Positions 27,617-39,808 of a stretch of DNA of 64,000 bases are shown piece after piece (positions within the stretch are counted from its first letter, which is position 1; the number at the start of each line of letters is the position of its first letter). The stretch is from Penelope pileata. Its lineage: Eukaryota; Chordata; Aves; Galliformes; Cracidae. The position numbers were made by a program, and so were the translations under genes. The notes under the pieces are model-generated. The model had not been told where the DNA came from. It worked only from the letters and a program-made list of their open reading frames with translations, and did no database searches. The DNA lies in contig WBMW01004821.1 of NCBI GenBank assembly GCA_013396635.1, positions 83,544 to 147,543 of the forward strand. Reading direction: 5' to 3'.

Positions 27617-27831
27617 TGTCTCTTTCTCTTTCTTTTTTTTTCTTTTCCTTTTTCTTTTCCTTCTTCTTCTTTTCCTTCTTCTTCTTCTTCTTCTTCTTCT
27701 TCTTCTTCTTCTTCTTCTTCTTCTTCTTCTTCCTTTTCTTTTTCTTTTTCTTTTTCTTTTTCTTTTTCTTTTTCTTTTTCTTTTTCTTTTTCTTTTTCTT
27801 TTTCTTTTTCTTTTTCTTTTCCTTCTTTTTC
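27617..27831. repeat. Long pyrimidine tract: (TTC)19 then (TTTTTC)n
   Basis: More than 200 bases contain only C and T on the plus strand. It includes an uninterrupted (TTC)19 at 27676-27732 and a hexamer array (TTTTTC), about 13-14 units, at 27739-27820. GAA/TTC and homopurine mirror repeats are known to adopt intramolecular triplexes. The open frames of repeated Phe/Ser on one strand and Lys/Arg/Glu on the other are artefacts of the repeat. Confidence 0.95.
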
Positions 27832-30800
27832 TAACATTGAACTTTTGGCTTCCAAAGACTAAAAATATACTACTGTTCTGGTGATTTCTACCCTTTAGGA
27901 AAAAAAGCTGGGGAATATTGTATCCACTGATGCATTTCATTGATTCAATGAAAATTCATTCAAGAACTTTATTTTAGGATCCCTTCTATCTATATCATAT
28001 TATATGAGAAGTTATATACACTGAGACAGGTTAACCAATAAACATGATTATGTCTGCCTAAAGACTGGGAGGTGTGACATCTTGCACGTTTCTATTGGTG
28101 AATTAAAAAATAACCCAATAGGTATAAACCAGATGTATACAACCCAGGTGTATATTTCTTCAATAATTCCTTTCTACTGTATCACTTTTATACCTAAAGC
28201 CAGTTTTAAATGGGAATTTCTGTTTTATATTTGTCATTACTGCAGTAGCTATTATCTGTTTCAGAAGTTTTAATCAAAGATGCAGAGTTTTTGCTTCTTT
28301 TCATGTAACATTGGAATGTAAAAAAAATGTAAGTTAATTTGAGAGTTTATATCTCATAAATCACAGAAGGATGTTTAATTAAATAGAATCTTATTTTTGT
28401 CACAATAGTACAAAATTATAAGCTTTGCTCATTTTAAAACTGCTATTCTATTTATTTTGCTGAGCTACACTGAGTCCCTTCAGATAATACAATGATTAAA
28501 TCTGAGCAAAACATATGCAAAAAAGAGGTTTTGTTTTCCTAGCAGTATTATCTCAATGTATCTGTGTAAAGACAAATAACTTTCTTTGGTAAATATTCTA
28601 TAGAATCTGGAGTTTTCTAAGTTTTTAGTGGATCAATTCTGAAATAAATTGTGAATCTATTTATTTTGACAGTTAATGATTTTGACATACTTTAGAAGTT
28701 AAATGCTTTTAAGATGTCTTCAATTACAGATTAGACTGTTAAGGCACCATTTTTAATTATGTAGCATTTTTTTTAGTCTGTGCAAGTGCCTATTGTGCCT
28801 ATCATGCTTGATCTGGAACATGTTAGAGGATACTGCTCCCCCACTAAGAAATCCCTCTCTTCCTTTCTCCTTGTCTTCTTCCCTTAGGTGAGTGAAATAT
28901 CATGAAAATATTACAAATTTAAATTCTTTTTCACGGAACAAAGGGTTAAGAATATTTAACCCACATTATGCATAATGATCAAGTTATTGTTTCAGAAAAA
29001 AAGTTTCAGTGAAACATTTGTTAAACTTGTTAAAAGATAAAAAAAAATGGTGTAAGTCATAAACATACCTATAGGACATCGAACAACTTATTTTCATTCT
29101 TTCTTTCTTGTGAAATATTTATATAAGCTCATTATTTAGCCTTTGGAAAAGAGGCAAATTGAAAAAACAATTGAACAACTCAAACTCTGAGGAGAAGCAA
29201 AAGCCTAAAGATCTCCACCACTTAAAAAATAAGATTAAAAAAAAGGATTGGATTTCAATAGGCAGATAATCACTGCCGTTATGGAATATTGAAGTTACCA
29301 GTCATGACTCCATTAAACATGAAAGAAAGAAATAATGTTTTCTTGCCTCACAGGTAACAGAAAGCTTCAAGACTTTTCAATTTCCAATGTTTTTTTTTAA
29401 TAGACATCCATAGAAGTTTTAAGTAACATCTTGTCCATTATGAATTTAGTAGACTTACACACCTTGAGGCATGTTCCCCTTCCCATACTATTAAGTTCTT
29501 CAGGAGGGATGTCGCTCTTCATTTCTAGCTGGCCATAATCACACAGACAATAAAGCAAAAAAAAGCTGGATCATATTTGTTCCAAGTAACTTTCTTTCCT
29601 TTAAGGTTTTTGAACCTATCATTTATTATTAAATAATACTTTTATTTTCTGCAACAGCTCTTGTATATCAGGAAATGTACTTCCATTTAACACAAACAGT
29701 TGAAGATAGAAACCCTTTTAGTCATTTAACCATTTTCTTTCTTCTGTGTTTTCTTTTTCTATTCAATTTATTCTTGCTGCTTTGCTCACAAAACCTTTTA
29801 TAATAGAAATAGTTTATGTTTCCTCAGGAAATTTCTTCTCAGATATCTCTAAATAACACTTTCTGCCCCCTGGTTCTGTCCTGATTCTTGTCCATTGTCT
29901 CTACATTGCAAACCCAGGGAGACCGTACACCTCTGGGATTTTCTCTTCTCTCTTTGTTCCAGCCACATCCCCAGGTTTTGCTCAGCCAAGCATTAATGCC
30001 CTCACACAGCCTCACTTTGGAGAAACACTCTGACAGTAAATTTCCTTGAACTGCCTGTCATGTACTCAGAATGGTATGAAGTATTTAATTTTAGTCTTAC
30101 TAGTGATTTATATAAAACAGCGCTTTCAACCCTCTCAACAAAAATATTATATTTCATTTCTTGTGAACAACGAACAGTGATTTGGCTTTCCACTGGAAAA
30201 TGAGCAGATAAAGCCAAACTTTCTGCCCCATACAGTTCCTCCTGTTTTGGTTCACAAAGCATTTCCTACTTTGCTGATGTCTGGTATCCATTTATGTACA
30301 GTTATATACTTAGTACTTTTGTGCGAGTTTATTTTCCTTGTTTGTACTTTTCTAGTTTGAAATCACAGACTCCTGTGTTTTAACGATGAAAATGTTGTCC
30401 TATTTAATGTATTGAATTCATTATCATTTACGATTTTAATAAAAGAACCTCATATTTATACCTCTATAAAACATACTGAATGACATCAGGCATGACACTA
30501 ATCCACAAATTCCAGGACAGACAACCTCATCTCAAAGAGGTTTAATATTTCAGAGAACTATATACATGAGCCATCAGGAGCACTTGAGCATAGGAAAGGC
30601 CTTGTCACCTGAGGGGCAGCTGGGCAACTGAATTAATGTGACGTAAAGAAAATGTTGCCTTACAGAAAGGAGTGATTAATCACTGCATTTTTAAAATTCC
30701 TTTTGCCAAAGATGCATAAGTAATCACATCATTTTTCTGCAGTAAAAAATACAGAGTATTTATAGAATCTATGTTAATGGTTACACTGCTAGATTTTCTT

Positions 30801-31267
30801 CTCTACCTACTCCATTGTAAGCCCTAGCATCTGACTGCAAGAAAGGAGATTTTAAACCTAGACTTTATGTGGGTAAGTAGCACTGGTATCTTGTCAATTT
30901 GAACATTATGGCTATTCTTCCTACTGCCCCTAGCAGCAAAGTGAGCACCCCTTTCCTCAACAAACTGAGGCACTATGAAATGATTTTACACTGAGAATAT
31001 TATGTTGATCTGTTACAAACAAAGTGATGCGCTGTTCTTGCCTTAGGGAGTGACAGCCTTCCACTAGTTGGGCCACTGCCTTTGGAGTGGGCAGGGTAGG
31101 TAGCATTGGCTCAGTTATTCATGTCTATTTGTTTCAGCTATTTTAGAATTTCTATACACTGTGGTTAGTCAAGATAAGACGTAGAACAAAAAGTTTACAG
31201 GGGCTCTTGATGAGTCTTTACAGCAGTACCATAATACTTGTAAATATTTAATGGACAGGAGTCAAAT
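27832..31267. other. Intronic sequence, nothing recognised
   Basis: AT-rich non-coding DNA of about 3.4 kb. No exon-like cysteine-rich frame, RNA gene or CR1 3' tail was seen. The open frame at 30002-30262 (minus) lacks any family signature. Confidence 0.4.
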
Positions 31268-31556
31268 GAATGGGACCAGGCTCTTTTAAATGGTTCCCAG
31301 CGTCAGAACAAGGGGCAATGGGCACAAACTGGACCATAGAAAATTCCGTATGAACATGAGGAAGAACTTCTTTACAGTAAGTGTGACAGAGCACTGGAAC
31401 AGGCTGCCAGAGAGGTTGTGAAGTCTCCTTCTCTGGAGATATTCAAAACCCACCTGGAAGCTTTACTGTTTGACCTTCTGTAGGGAACCTGCTTTAGCAG
31501 GGAGGTTGGACTCGTTGATCTCCAGAGATCCTTTCCAACCCCTCTGATTCTGTCCT
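31268..31556 (+). mobile_element. CR1 LINE 3' end, plus strand
   Basis: A short 5'-truncated copy. It shows 'cgtcagaacaaggggcaatg', a block matching the ORF2 C-terminus (MRKNFFTVSVTEHWNRL with a one-base deletion), then the 3' UTR with 'ggttggactcgttgatctcc' and a single-unit tail 'ctgattctgtcc'. It directly abuts minus-strand CR1 sequence at about 31557, where the older element's text resumes as though this copy had inserted into it. Confidence 0.85.
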
Positions 31557-31702
31557 ATTACTATCAGACAGTTTGATAAGTTGATCTTCTTCCTGCCTGT
31601 ATGTTCCCCTCAAGCCCTGGAAGGTTGCAGTGAGGTCTCCTCAGAGCCTTCTCTTCTCCAGACTGAACAAGCCCAGCTGCCTCAGCCTTTCTTCATAGGA
31701 GG

Positions 31703-32247
31703 GATCACAGAATCACAGAATCACAGAATTGCAGGGGTTGGAAGGGACCTCAAGAGATCATCGAGTCCAACCCCCCTGCCAGAGCAGGTTCCCTACAGCA
31801 GGTTGCACAGGTAGGCGTCCAGGCGGGTCTTGAATATCTCCAGGGAAGGAGACTCCACAACCTCCCTGGGCAGCCTGTTCCCGTGCTCCGTCACCCGCAC
31901 CGTGAAGAAGTTCTTCCGCATGTTGGTGCAGTACTTCCTGTGCTCCAGCTTANNNNNNNNNNNNNNNNNNNNNNNNNNNNNNNNNNNNNNNNNNNNNNNN
32001 NNNNNNNNNNNNNNNNNNNNNNNNNNNNNNNNNNNNNNNNNNNNNNNNNNNNNNNNNNNNNNNNNNNNNNNNNNNNNNNNNNNNNNNNNNNNNNNNNNNN
32101 NNNNNNNNNNNNNNNNNNNNNNNNNNNNNNCGTTGATGAAGACATTGAACAAGACCGGACCCAGCACCGACCCGTGGGGAACACCGCTAGTTACAGGCCT
32201 CCAACTGGACTCTGTGCCGTTGATCACTACCCTGGATCACTACTACT
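31703..32247 (-). mobile_element. Younger CR1 LINE nested in an older CR1; contains assembly gap
   Basis: The left end is a regular tail (ATTCTGTGATTCTGTG read on the minus strand), followed by well-preserved 3' UTR and ORF2 C-terminus (minus-strand text VRVTEHGNRLPREVVESPSLEIFKTRL in two parts). After the N gap the sequence is the RT block 'TSGVPHGSVLGPVLFNVFIN'. In a full element these two blocks are separated by far more than 178 bases, so either the gap length is nominal or the copy is internally deleted. The matching GGAT at both junctions with the older CR1 may be a short target-site duplication. Confidence 0.82.
31953..32130. other. Assembly gap (178 N)
   Basis: Undetermined bases inside the nested CR1. 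Any reading frame that spans it is meaningless. Confidence 1.
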
Positions 32248-32691
32248 GGATGCTCCAGCTCTTTGGTCATCTTTGTGGCCCTCCTTTGAACCTGCTCCAA
32301 CAGCTCCATGTCTGTGCTGGGGGCCCCAAGCCTGGATGTGGTACCCTAGCTGAGGCCTCACAAGGGCAGAGCAGAGAGAGACAATCACCTCCCTCTTCCT
32401 GCTGACTACCCTTCTTCTGATGCAACCAAAGATACAGTTCGACTTCCAGGCTACAAGCATACACTGCTGGCTCATGTCAAGCTTTTTGTCCACCAAAACA
32501 CCAAAGTCTTCCTACTCAAGGCTGCTCTCAAATCATACTTCTCCTGTCTGTACTCATATCTGGGATTTGCCCCGACACAGGTGCAACACCTTGCACTTGT
32601 CCTTGTTGAATCTCATTAGGTTCTCATGGTCCCATTTCTCAAGCTTGTCCAGGTTTCTTTGGATGGCATCCCTTGTTTTTGTTGTTTCAGC

Positions 32692-33191
32692 CACACCACT
32701 CAGCTTGCTGTCATCAGCAAACTTGTTGAGGGTGCACTTGATTCCACTGTCTAGGTCACTGATAAAGATGTCAAAGAGCACTAGTCCCAAGATGGTCCTC
32801 TGAGAGACACCAACAAAATTTAGAATATTTCAGTATATGATATTATTATATTTCAGTGTCTGGATATATAAGAGACTTGTGATTCAGTGTTGTTTTAAAA
32901 TAGAAACAAAATACTTTCTTTCAATGAAGAGAATTGTTAAAATCCATTTTGAATTTTTATTTAAAAGGAAGGGCAGCTGATGAGCCTTATGGAAGTAAAA
33001 GCAGTGAGTGAACTGGATTAGACTAATTACAATCAATTGCTAACTGAGCTATGCAAATAGGAATTAATTTAATTACAGAAATACTTTCACTTAATCAACT
33101 GAAATGAAATGGTCCTTAGATTAAAAGAGCCTTATTCTGGAGTTAGTTTTAAAGTGAAAAAGAGTGCTGAGCATTCATAATGACATGACAT
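32692..33191. repeat. Left copy of an exact 500-bp direct duplication
   Basis: Identical, as far as I can read base by base, to 33371-33870 (offset 679). It contains the right end of the older minus-strand CR1 (to about 32816) followed by AT-rich non-CR1 DNA. A perfect copy starting immediately after a lone N points to a false duplication made when contigs were joined. Confidence 0.95.
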
Positions 33192-33369
33192 GGGAACTAC
33201 AGGCCAGTCAGCCTCACCTCTGTCCCTGGAAAGGTGATGGAGCAGCTTGTTCTGGATGCCATCTCCCAGCAATTGGAAGAGAAGAAGGTTATCAGGAGTA
33301 GTCAGCATGGATTCACCAAGGGGAAATCATGTTTGACCAACCTGGTAGCCTTCTATGATAACATCACTG
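33192..33369 (+). mobile_element. CR1 RT fragment between the duplicated blocks
   Basis: 178 bases of well-preserved CR1 reverse transcriptase N-terminal region in an open frame: NYRPVSLTSVPGKVMEQLVL, then 'QHGFTKGKSCLTNLVAFYD'. It has no 3' tail, stops at the single N at 33370, and is opposite in orientation to the neighbouring CR1s. Given its position it is most likely the edge of a misplaced contig or a partly assembled larger CR1, not a discrete insertion. Confidence 0.8.
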
Positions 33370-33370
33370 N
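33370..33370. other. Single-N gap at contig junction
   Basis: One undetermined base exactly at the start of the second duplicated block. It marks a join made without a sized gap. Confidence 0.9.
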
Positions 33371-33870
33371 CACACCACTCAGCTTGCTGTCATCAGCAAA
33401 CTTGTTGAGGGTGCACTTGATTCCACTGTCTAGGTCACTGATAAAGATGTCAAAGAGCACTAGTCCCAAGATGGTCCTCTGAGAGACACCAACAAAATTT
33501 AGAATATTTCAGTATATGATATTATTATATTTCAGTGTCTGGATATATAAGAGACTTGTGATTCAGTGTTGTTTTAAAATAGAAACAAAATACTTTCTTT
33601 CAATGAAGAGAATTGTTAAAATCCATTTTGAATTTTTATTTAAAAGGAAGGGCAGCTGATGAGCCTTATGGAAGTAAAAGCAGTGAGTGAACTGGATTAG
33701 ACTAATTACAATCAATTGCTAACTGAGCTATGCAAATAGGAATTAATTTAATTACAGAAATACTTTCACTTAATCAACTGAAATGAAATGGTCCTTAGAT
33801 TAAAAGAGCCTTATTCTGGAGTTAGTTTTAAAGTGAAAAAGAGTGCTGAGCATTCATAATGACATGACAT
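33371..33870. repeat. Right copy of the exact 500-bp direct duplication
   Basis: Base-for-base copy of 32692-33191. After it the sequence continues into AT-rich DNA (aagaaagacatg) that differs from what follows the left copy, which is the CR1 RT fragment. The simplest true arrangement is one copy followed by 33871 onward. Confidence 0.95.
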
Positions 33871-36800
33871 AAGAAAGACATGATATATGAAGTGAGTTCC
33901 TGTAATTTCAATTGTGATACTGAGCATATTCAAATATTAACAATTTTTAACTTTGAAATATAATACTTCTCAGTATTCCCAGGCTTTCTGCTGTTTGCTG
34001 CCTACAGTGTATCTTGGTCCTTGATTGTAACTCCTAGCAACAATTTGTTTCACTTAAATTGAAAATAAATCACTCTACTACTAAATAGTTCCCTTTTTTT
34101 TGAGGGGGGGCTAAACCTGAAATATTTTTACTTCATTCTAAGTAAGTACTGATATGTGAATGTATATGGGTGTAATACACGCTGTTTCCTGAAATATTCT
34201 ACTGTGTTTTATGCATAGCTGCTTTAGAAATTTTTTTTCCTAAGTAAAAATAATAAATGTACTGAAATCATATTAAAGCATTGCAAGCTAAGATATCTTT
34301 CTCATATTCTTCTACTTTGTCTTCCTAAGAAGAGAAATGCTTATATAAATACAAAGCCCAGAGAGACTCATATTAAAAATATACATAAATTTATGTTAAG
34401 CAATATATGTATGTAAATGACACTGTACGGTATCATAATCAACTGACTGATCCTTATCAAAATTGCCCAGAATGTCCTTTGACTTTCAGTGGATAATCTT
34501 TTGAACATAGTTATAAAATTATGAAAGACTAGCAGGGATACAATTACATCAAACAATGAAAGGCTTTATTGCTGTTGTTTGATTTTTTCAAAGGATGGCA
34601 GTGAATGGTTTTATTCATTTCACATGTAAAAAGAATAAGAAATTCTGCAAATAAATTCAGTTCCTTAAAAAAACTTCATTATCTTTCATATAAGTTTATA
34701 GGATATTTCTATTTACCTATTCATTCCTGCTTATTAATATTTCATAATTTTTATTTTATAGAAGTAAACTAAACAAGAATTCACTGTATTGAAAGACTAT
34801 GGTCAGCCCAGTCTACGGATGTCTTTAATTTCTTGCATTTTCCTCTTTAATCAGGAAATTCACTCAAACCAATAAGTAATTTTTCTTATTGAAGCTTCTT
34901 GAATCAGCCTTCTGAGCCAAATAGAATATGCTTTCTGTTGTTAAGGGCATATATTTTTGCAAAAAATTTGAATATATCATAGTTTCAAATAGCTAATCAT
35001 TCATCACTGAACACTACAAGGGCTTCAGCATTTTCAGCAAAAGTCTCTTTTTGGGTGGAAGAAGTGCCAATAAAAGTACTTCCATGATCTGCTGAAATTG
35101 TTGGCAACAAAAGTACGCAACACCTATGTTGAAAACTGTGCCATTGTTATTGATATTGAAGTTAAACAAAAAGTTATGCATCAAATCTATTCAGCTTTGC
35201 ACATTTTTAAGTCTCTGGCCTCCAGAGTTTGTAGATTTTCCTTATACACTTGCAAGTTGGATTGATGTATCCTTCCAAGCTGTGTTTTTCATTGCTTAAT
35301 GTGTATTATCTTCCTTCAAAAGTTAACATTTAACTTCAGATTACACATATCTATTTTTTATTCTGTTCTCTCTTTAGCTTGCGTCTAACATTCAGAGGTC
35401 GTTCTTACCATGGCTGTGAAGTTAGGTATTTATTTAAACAAGTCAGCAAAAATAAGCAAACTTTTAAATAGGAAATTGGTGAATTCCTTTCTTTAATCAG
35501 CCTTTAAGATGTTTTGTAGACCTTTTGAGTCAAAGTAGATTAATAGATTACTGAGTTTAGAGAACAAGTTAATCTGTTCTGGCCAGATTTTATACCACTT
35601 ACCTTCATACTGAGGCCTCTATCTTGTACATGGTTAAAGTACAATCTTTCAAAAAACCACCTAGCCTTGACATGGAAACATCAATGACTGTAGAATCTAG
35701 TTCTTTCATAATAGTCTGTTACAGATATCTCACTTGTAAAAATGTGTGAGGCATTTCTAACTTTATTTGATTCAACTTCTCTCTTCAGTCATGTTTTTGT
35801 TACACTTTTCTCCACTGAATTAGAAAGCCCGTTAGTGCTTGACATTTTCTCCCACTGGGGGCTGTAATCAAGTTACCTTTCAATCTTTAGAAAATATATT
35901 GAATGTGACATCAGGTTTGGGAATTATAGAATAAAAAGCTCAAAACATTGGTTCTCCAAAATTTCTTTTATTGATTTGATTTGTCAAACTCACGAGGCAC
36001 AGGTACAGGATGTACAGGTAAAAGAGTATTGCTCTTGCTTTTCACAGATTCTGAACACAATACATTACAAAGTAGAGGAATGTCAAAGTTATAGGTAGCT
36101 TTAATGATTAAAGAACCATTCTTGCTCAGCTCTGAATTCTTCCTAAAAGATGCTGGACTGTTGGTAGAGTATTTATTGAATTCACTCTAGATAGACATAT
36201 GGAAGCGGTGCTTTGTGTTTTGGATCATCATTACAGTTGCTGCCTCAGTGTCATCTTTTAAATGGATCATCTTTGACTTGGTTAGGTAATTGGATCCCAA
36301 TTCAAACTTAAATGCACTCTTTTTTCCAAAGTAGAAGAAAGATTTTTTTTCCTTTTTGTGTGGTGATGCCAAAGAAAAAGGAGTTAAATACCTTTTCTTT
36401 TTTGTCATCCTTGAAACTTACATTCCTTCCTCCCACACTGTGATTAATGATATTTCCTTTTCTCCTGTCAGGCTTTTCTCTGTTCCTCTTCTAGCTACAT
36501 TTAGTCTTTCCAAAAAAATGTTTCACCACATCTTTTTAGCAAAACAATACCATTTCCTTGCTTTGCAACACAGGAGCACAACACTACCAAAAAGCACCTC
36601 ATTCATCTTTTTTTTTCCCCCTCAATTGGCCTTCATTGTACTGTGTTATTTTGTTCATTTAGCCTTTCACTATTCTAATAATCCCATCCAGTAGCATTTT
36701 CAGCAAAAGGCTGAGAATGTTTTTATATTTGTGGCAGAAAAAATTATGAGGATCAGAAGGATTTAGGGTTAGAAACAATGTGAACAACTCAGTAATCCAT

Positions 36801-37959
36801 TTGGTTTGAGGAACTGTGTTTTCTGTCTTTTGATAGAGAAGTTGGAGTCACAAATGATTTACCCTCCCCAGTTGTGTAAAGTGAGTGAGTCAGGAGTACC
36901 CATATTTGTCAGATGTGCCCCAGTCAATGGAAAGAAAGAATAGGGTAAATATCGATGTACAATCTCATTTTCCATAAAAAGATTATGAGCGCTGCTGGTG
37001 TACAATATTGTACTGAAGAATAGCAGGACAGTTAAATATTAAATTGACTAATATGAAATAATAGACCAATTCTCTTCACTTTCTGTTGAAAATGTTCTCA
37101 TATATGGGCTGATACCAGTCAATGGCCTCATTCTGATGGGCATTCTTGGTTTTTCCTATTAGCAAGTCCTAACATCTGCACATTGCTATATAGTTTCACT
37201 TCAGTTTTGTTACTATGGTGATGATAGGTAGCATCAAATTCAGAAAGAATTCTTTGAATGTCTTCTGATGCAAAAGCAAAGTGAGTAATATATACTAAAA
37301 AATAAGTCTAATTTATTTTGCCTTACTGAAACAACAATTTCCAATGAATGGAATGAATGAAGAGGAAAATGTGATTTGACCCTTTTTCTGCTAATGGTAT
37401 TTTCTTGCAAGGTGTTTGTTGCATCGGCTGTTTTTGTATATGATAGAGATTGATTGCGGTATTTGGATCCTGGTAAATGTTATTCCACATGCTTAGAATT
37501 GCTCCATATAGTTAGTATGTATTGGCAAGAGAATTATTTAGTGACCCACAAGTTTATCTACAAATTGATTTAGAACAAATTAGCTGTGTTTTCTGAGCAG
37601 TTTATAATTCTGAGTTAAAAAATACGCTGTTTACCATTTCAAGAAAACACATCTTTTTAAAAAGTACTACTGTTTTATGAATGTTTATTTTTAATTCTGT
37701 TGAGTCAAGTGACTGACTACTATATCAAAATAGTTTTATTATGAAAAGTACTTCTGATGTAATTTGTAAATACATGTTAGAAAAGCTTTTTAAATAAGAG
37801 TTTCTTCATGGCAGAATATCAAAGAACGGGATGTGTAAAAAAGCATACTTGCTATATGAATTTCCATAAGTAAATAGAAGTAGATTAATTCTTTCATAGT
37901 TCTTCTACATTTTTGATGTTGAACTATTAAAAAAAAGTTAATTGCCCAAAACAGCAAGG
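33871..37959. other. Intronic sequence, nothing recognised
   Basis: About 4.1 kb of AT-rich non-coding DNA. Short frames (for example 36356-36694 plus, 36187-36408 minus) contain no domains or cysteine patterns. A G7 run follows T8 near 34093-34110. Confidence 0.4.
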
Positions 37960-38955
37960 CACTGTTGAGGTGACAGCTGGTGATCAGTCATGAGTGGTGT
38001 TTGCCAGGGGTCCGTATAGGGACCTGTCCTGTTTAATGTCTTTATTGATGATCTGGATGAAGGAATTGAGTGCATCCTCAGTAAGTCTGCAGATGACACC
38101 GAATTTCAGGGAAGTGTTCAACTGCCTCAGGGTAGTAAGGCTCTATAGAGGGATCTGGACAGGCTAGATCGATGGGCTGAGGCCAATGGGATGAGGTTCA
38201 ACAAGACCAAGTGTCAGGTCACAACAACCCCATGCAACACTATAGGCTTGGGGTAGAATGGCTAGAAGACTGTGCTGAGGAAAAGGACCTAGGGGTGTTG
38301 GCTGACGCTTGGCTTAGCATGAGCCAGTAGTGTGCCCATGTGGTCAAGAAGGCCAACAGCAATTGTCTTGTATCAGAAATAGTGTAGCCTACAGAACCAG
38401 GGAGGTGATCATTCCATTGTACTCATCCATAGTGAGGCCGCACCTTGAGTACTGTGTTAAATTTCGGGCCCCTCACTACAATAAAGGCATTGAGGCCCTG
38501 GAGTGTGTCCAGAGAAGGATAATGAAACTAGAGAAGGGTCTGGAGCACAAGTTTTATAAGAAGCAGTTGAGTGAACTGGGATTGTTTAGTCTGGAGAAGA
38601 GGAGACTGAGGGGAGACATTATTGCTCTCTACAGCTACCTGAAAGGAGGTTGCAAGGTAGAGGTCAGCCTCTTCTCCAAGGTGACTAGTGATACGACAAG
38701 AGGGAATGGCCTCGAATTGCATCAGAGGAGGTTGGATGTTAGGAAAAACTTCTCTGAAAGAGTGGTCAGGCACTGGAACAGGCTGCCCAGGGAGGTGGTT
38801 GAGTCACCATCCCTAGAGGTGTCCAAGAATCATGTTGATGTGGTGCTTAGGGACATGGTTTAGTGGGCAATATTTGTGTTCAGTGGGGAGTTGGACTAGA
38901 TAACCTTGGAGGCCATTTCCAACCTTAGTGATTCTATGATTCTATTCTATGGTTC
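37960..38955 (+). mobile_element. CR1 LINE, RT C-terminal part to 3' end, plus strand
   Basis: Begins with GSVxGPVLFNVFIDDLDEGI. The catalytic FADD box reads S-A-D-D (KSADDTEFQ) at about 38080-38110. It continues through 'LDRLDRWAEANGMRFNKTKC' to a long surviving frame at 38330-38863 (VRPHLEYCVKFRAPHYNK, RRLRGDIIALYSYLKGGC, VVRHWNRLPREVVESPSLEV). The 3' UTR ends ATTCTATGATTCTATTCTATGG. It is one of the better-preserved copies and lies about 0.85 kb upstream of the first EYS exon. Confidence 0.9.
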
Positions 38956-39808
38956 TGTTTCTGTTTGACCACTTTCTGCTGGGCAGAGATGGTCTTTTAA
39001 GCTGGGCTGGTGAGTGACTAGAATATCTACATCTGGAAGGAGTTCAAGTCTGAGCTATCAATTTGACAAGAGGCCGAAGACCCAGGCATGGATACCACCC
39101 AGACTTCGAACCTGTGCTGGTATTTGAGAGATTCATGATTGGTCTATTTGTGAGCTTAGAAAGAGAGGTAGTATGTATGTTCATTGGTAATCTTCAATCT
39201 TAACAGCTAGAGAAGAGGAAAATGTACATCTGTTTTTTTTACATTTGTATTCTTTTTGTGTTTATGTGGTGCAGGGAAGGATGTTGATCTCCATGCTAAT
39301 CCCTGTGGGCCCTGTGCCTGTATTGTGTATGTGTGTTTGTGTGCATGTGTATGCACCTACTGAGAATACACTTAGTCTTACTAGACCTTTAAAAAGAAAC
39401 AGGAACATCCTTGGACTGAAAGCCCACTGGATTCAGCTTCCCATGTGAATAACTCTGTGTCTCCTGGGACTACATTTCCGTATCTCTTCCTCCCTTTAAT
39501 ACAAGTGATTTTACACACATATACTTACATAATGTAGATTCACAAAAACAAACAAACTAGACAGACGTATTTTAATTTATTTTCTTTTTAAATGGTGATA
39601 GCTTACAGGTGTTCCAGTCAGTAACTAGAGCTTAATAATACAGACAATTTAAGAAAAGAAAATAAATAATCCCTTCTAAAATTAAAAAAACAGAATTAAT
39701 GAGGAATAATAGGTGAACACAACATGATAACGTAATACTTATGAGCAGCATACTAAGATGTATCCTTCTCTCCAACACACCCTTATTTCCTATGTTCAAT
39801 TCTTTTAG
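38956..39808. other. Intron 3' end upstream of the first EYS exon
   Basis: Non-coding DNA ending in the splice acceptor TTCAATTCTTTTAG (AG at 39807-39808). A TG-rich stretch (tgtgtatgtgtgtttgtgtg) lies at about 39326-39350. No other feature was recognised. Confidence 0.5.

Larger units (their letters stand above)
31557..32816 (-). mobile_element. Older CR1 LINE, minus strand, interrupted by a younger CR1
   Basis: The element is seen in two pieces, 31557-31702 (3' side of ORF2) and about 32245-32816 (RT core). Between them sits the younger copy at 31703-32247. The two halves join logically at the block coding for YEERL/LEHLE ('cttcataggag' ... 'tgctccagc'). On the minus strand at 32790-32554 the RT text is well preserved: VLFDIFISDLDSGI, KFADDSKLSG (catalytic FADD box, about 32703-32730), LDKLEKW and LMRFNKDKCKVLHL. 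It is 5'-truncated at about 32816, where unique sequence begins. Part of the right end (32692-32816) is repeated downstream in the 500-bp duplication. Confidence 0.82.

Noticed and set aside
27547..27940. Overlapping frames of about 90-115 codons on both strands
   Set aside because: They are translations of the pyrimidine/purine repeat (poly Phe/Ser or Lys/Arg/Glu) and have no other content.
31793..32405. Frames of 97-191 codons across 31.8-32.4 kb
   Set aside because: They run through the 178-N gap. The readable ends are CR1 ORF2 on the minus strand and its antisense shadow.
35040..35280. Possible decayed transposon or pseudogene
   Set aside because: Some phrases seemed familiar, but no motif, frame or terminal repeat could be identified.
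38330..38863. 177-codon open frame as a possible gene
   Set aside because: It is the surviving C-terminal part of a CR1 ORF2, with no start context and a decayed FADD box upstream.
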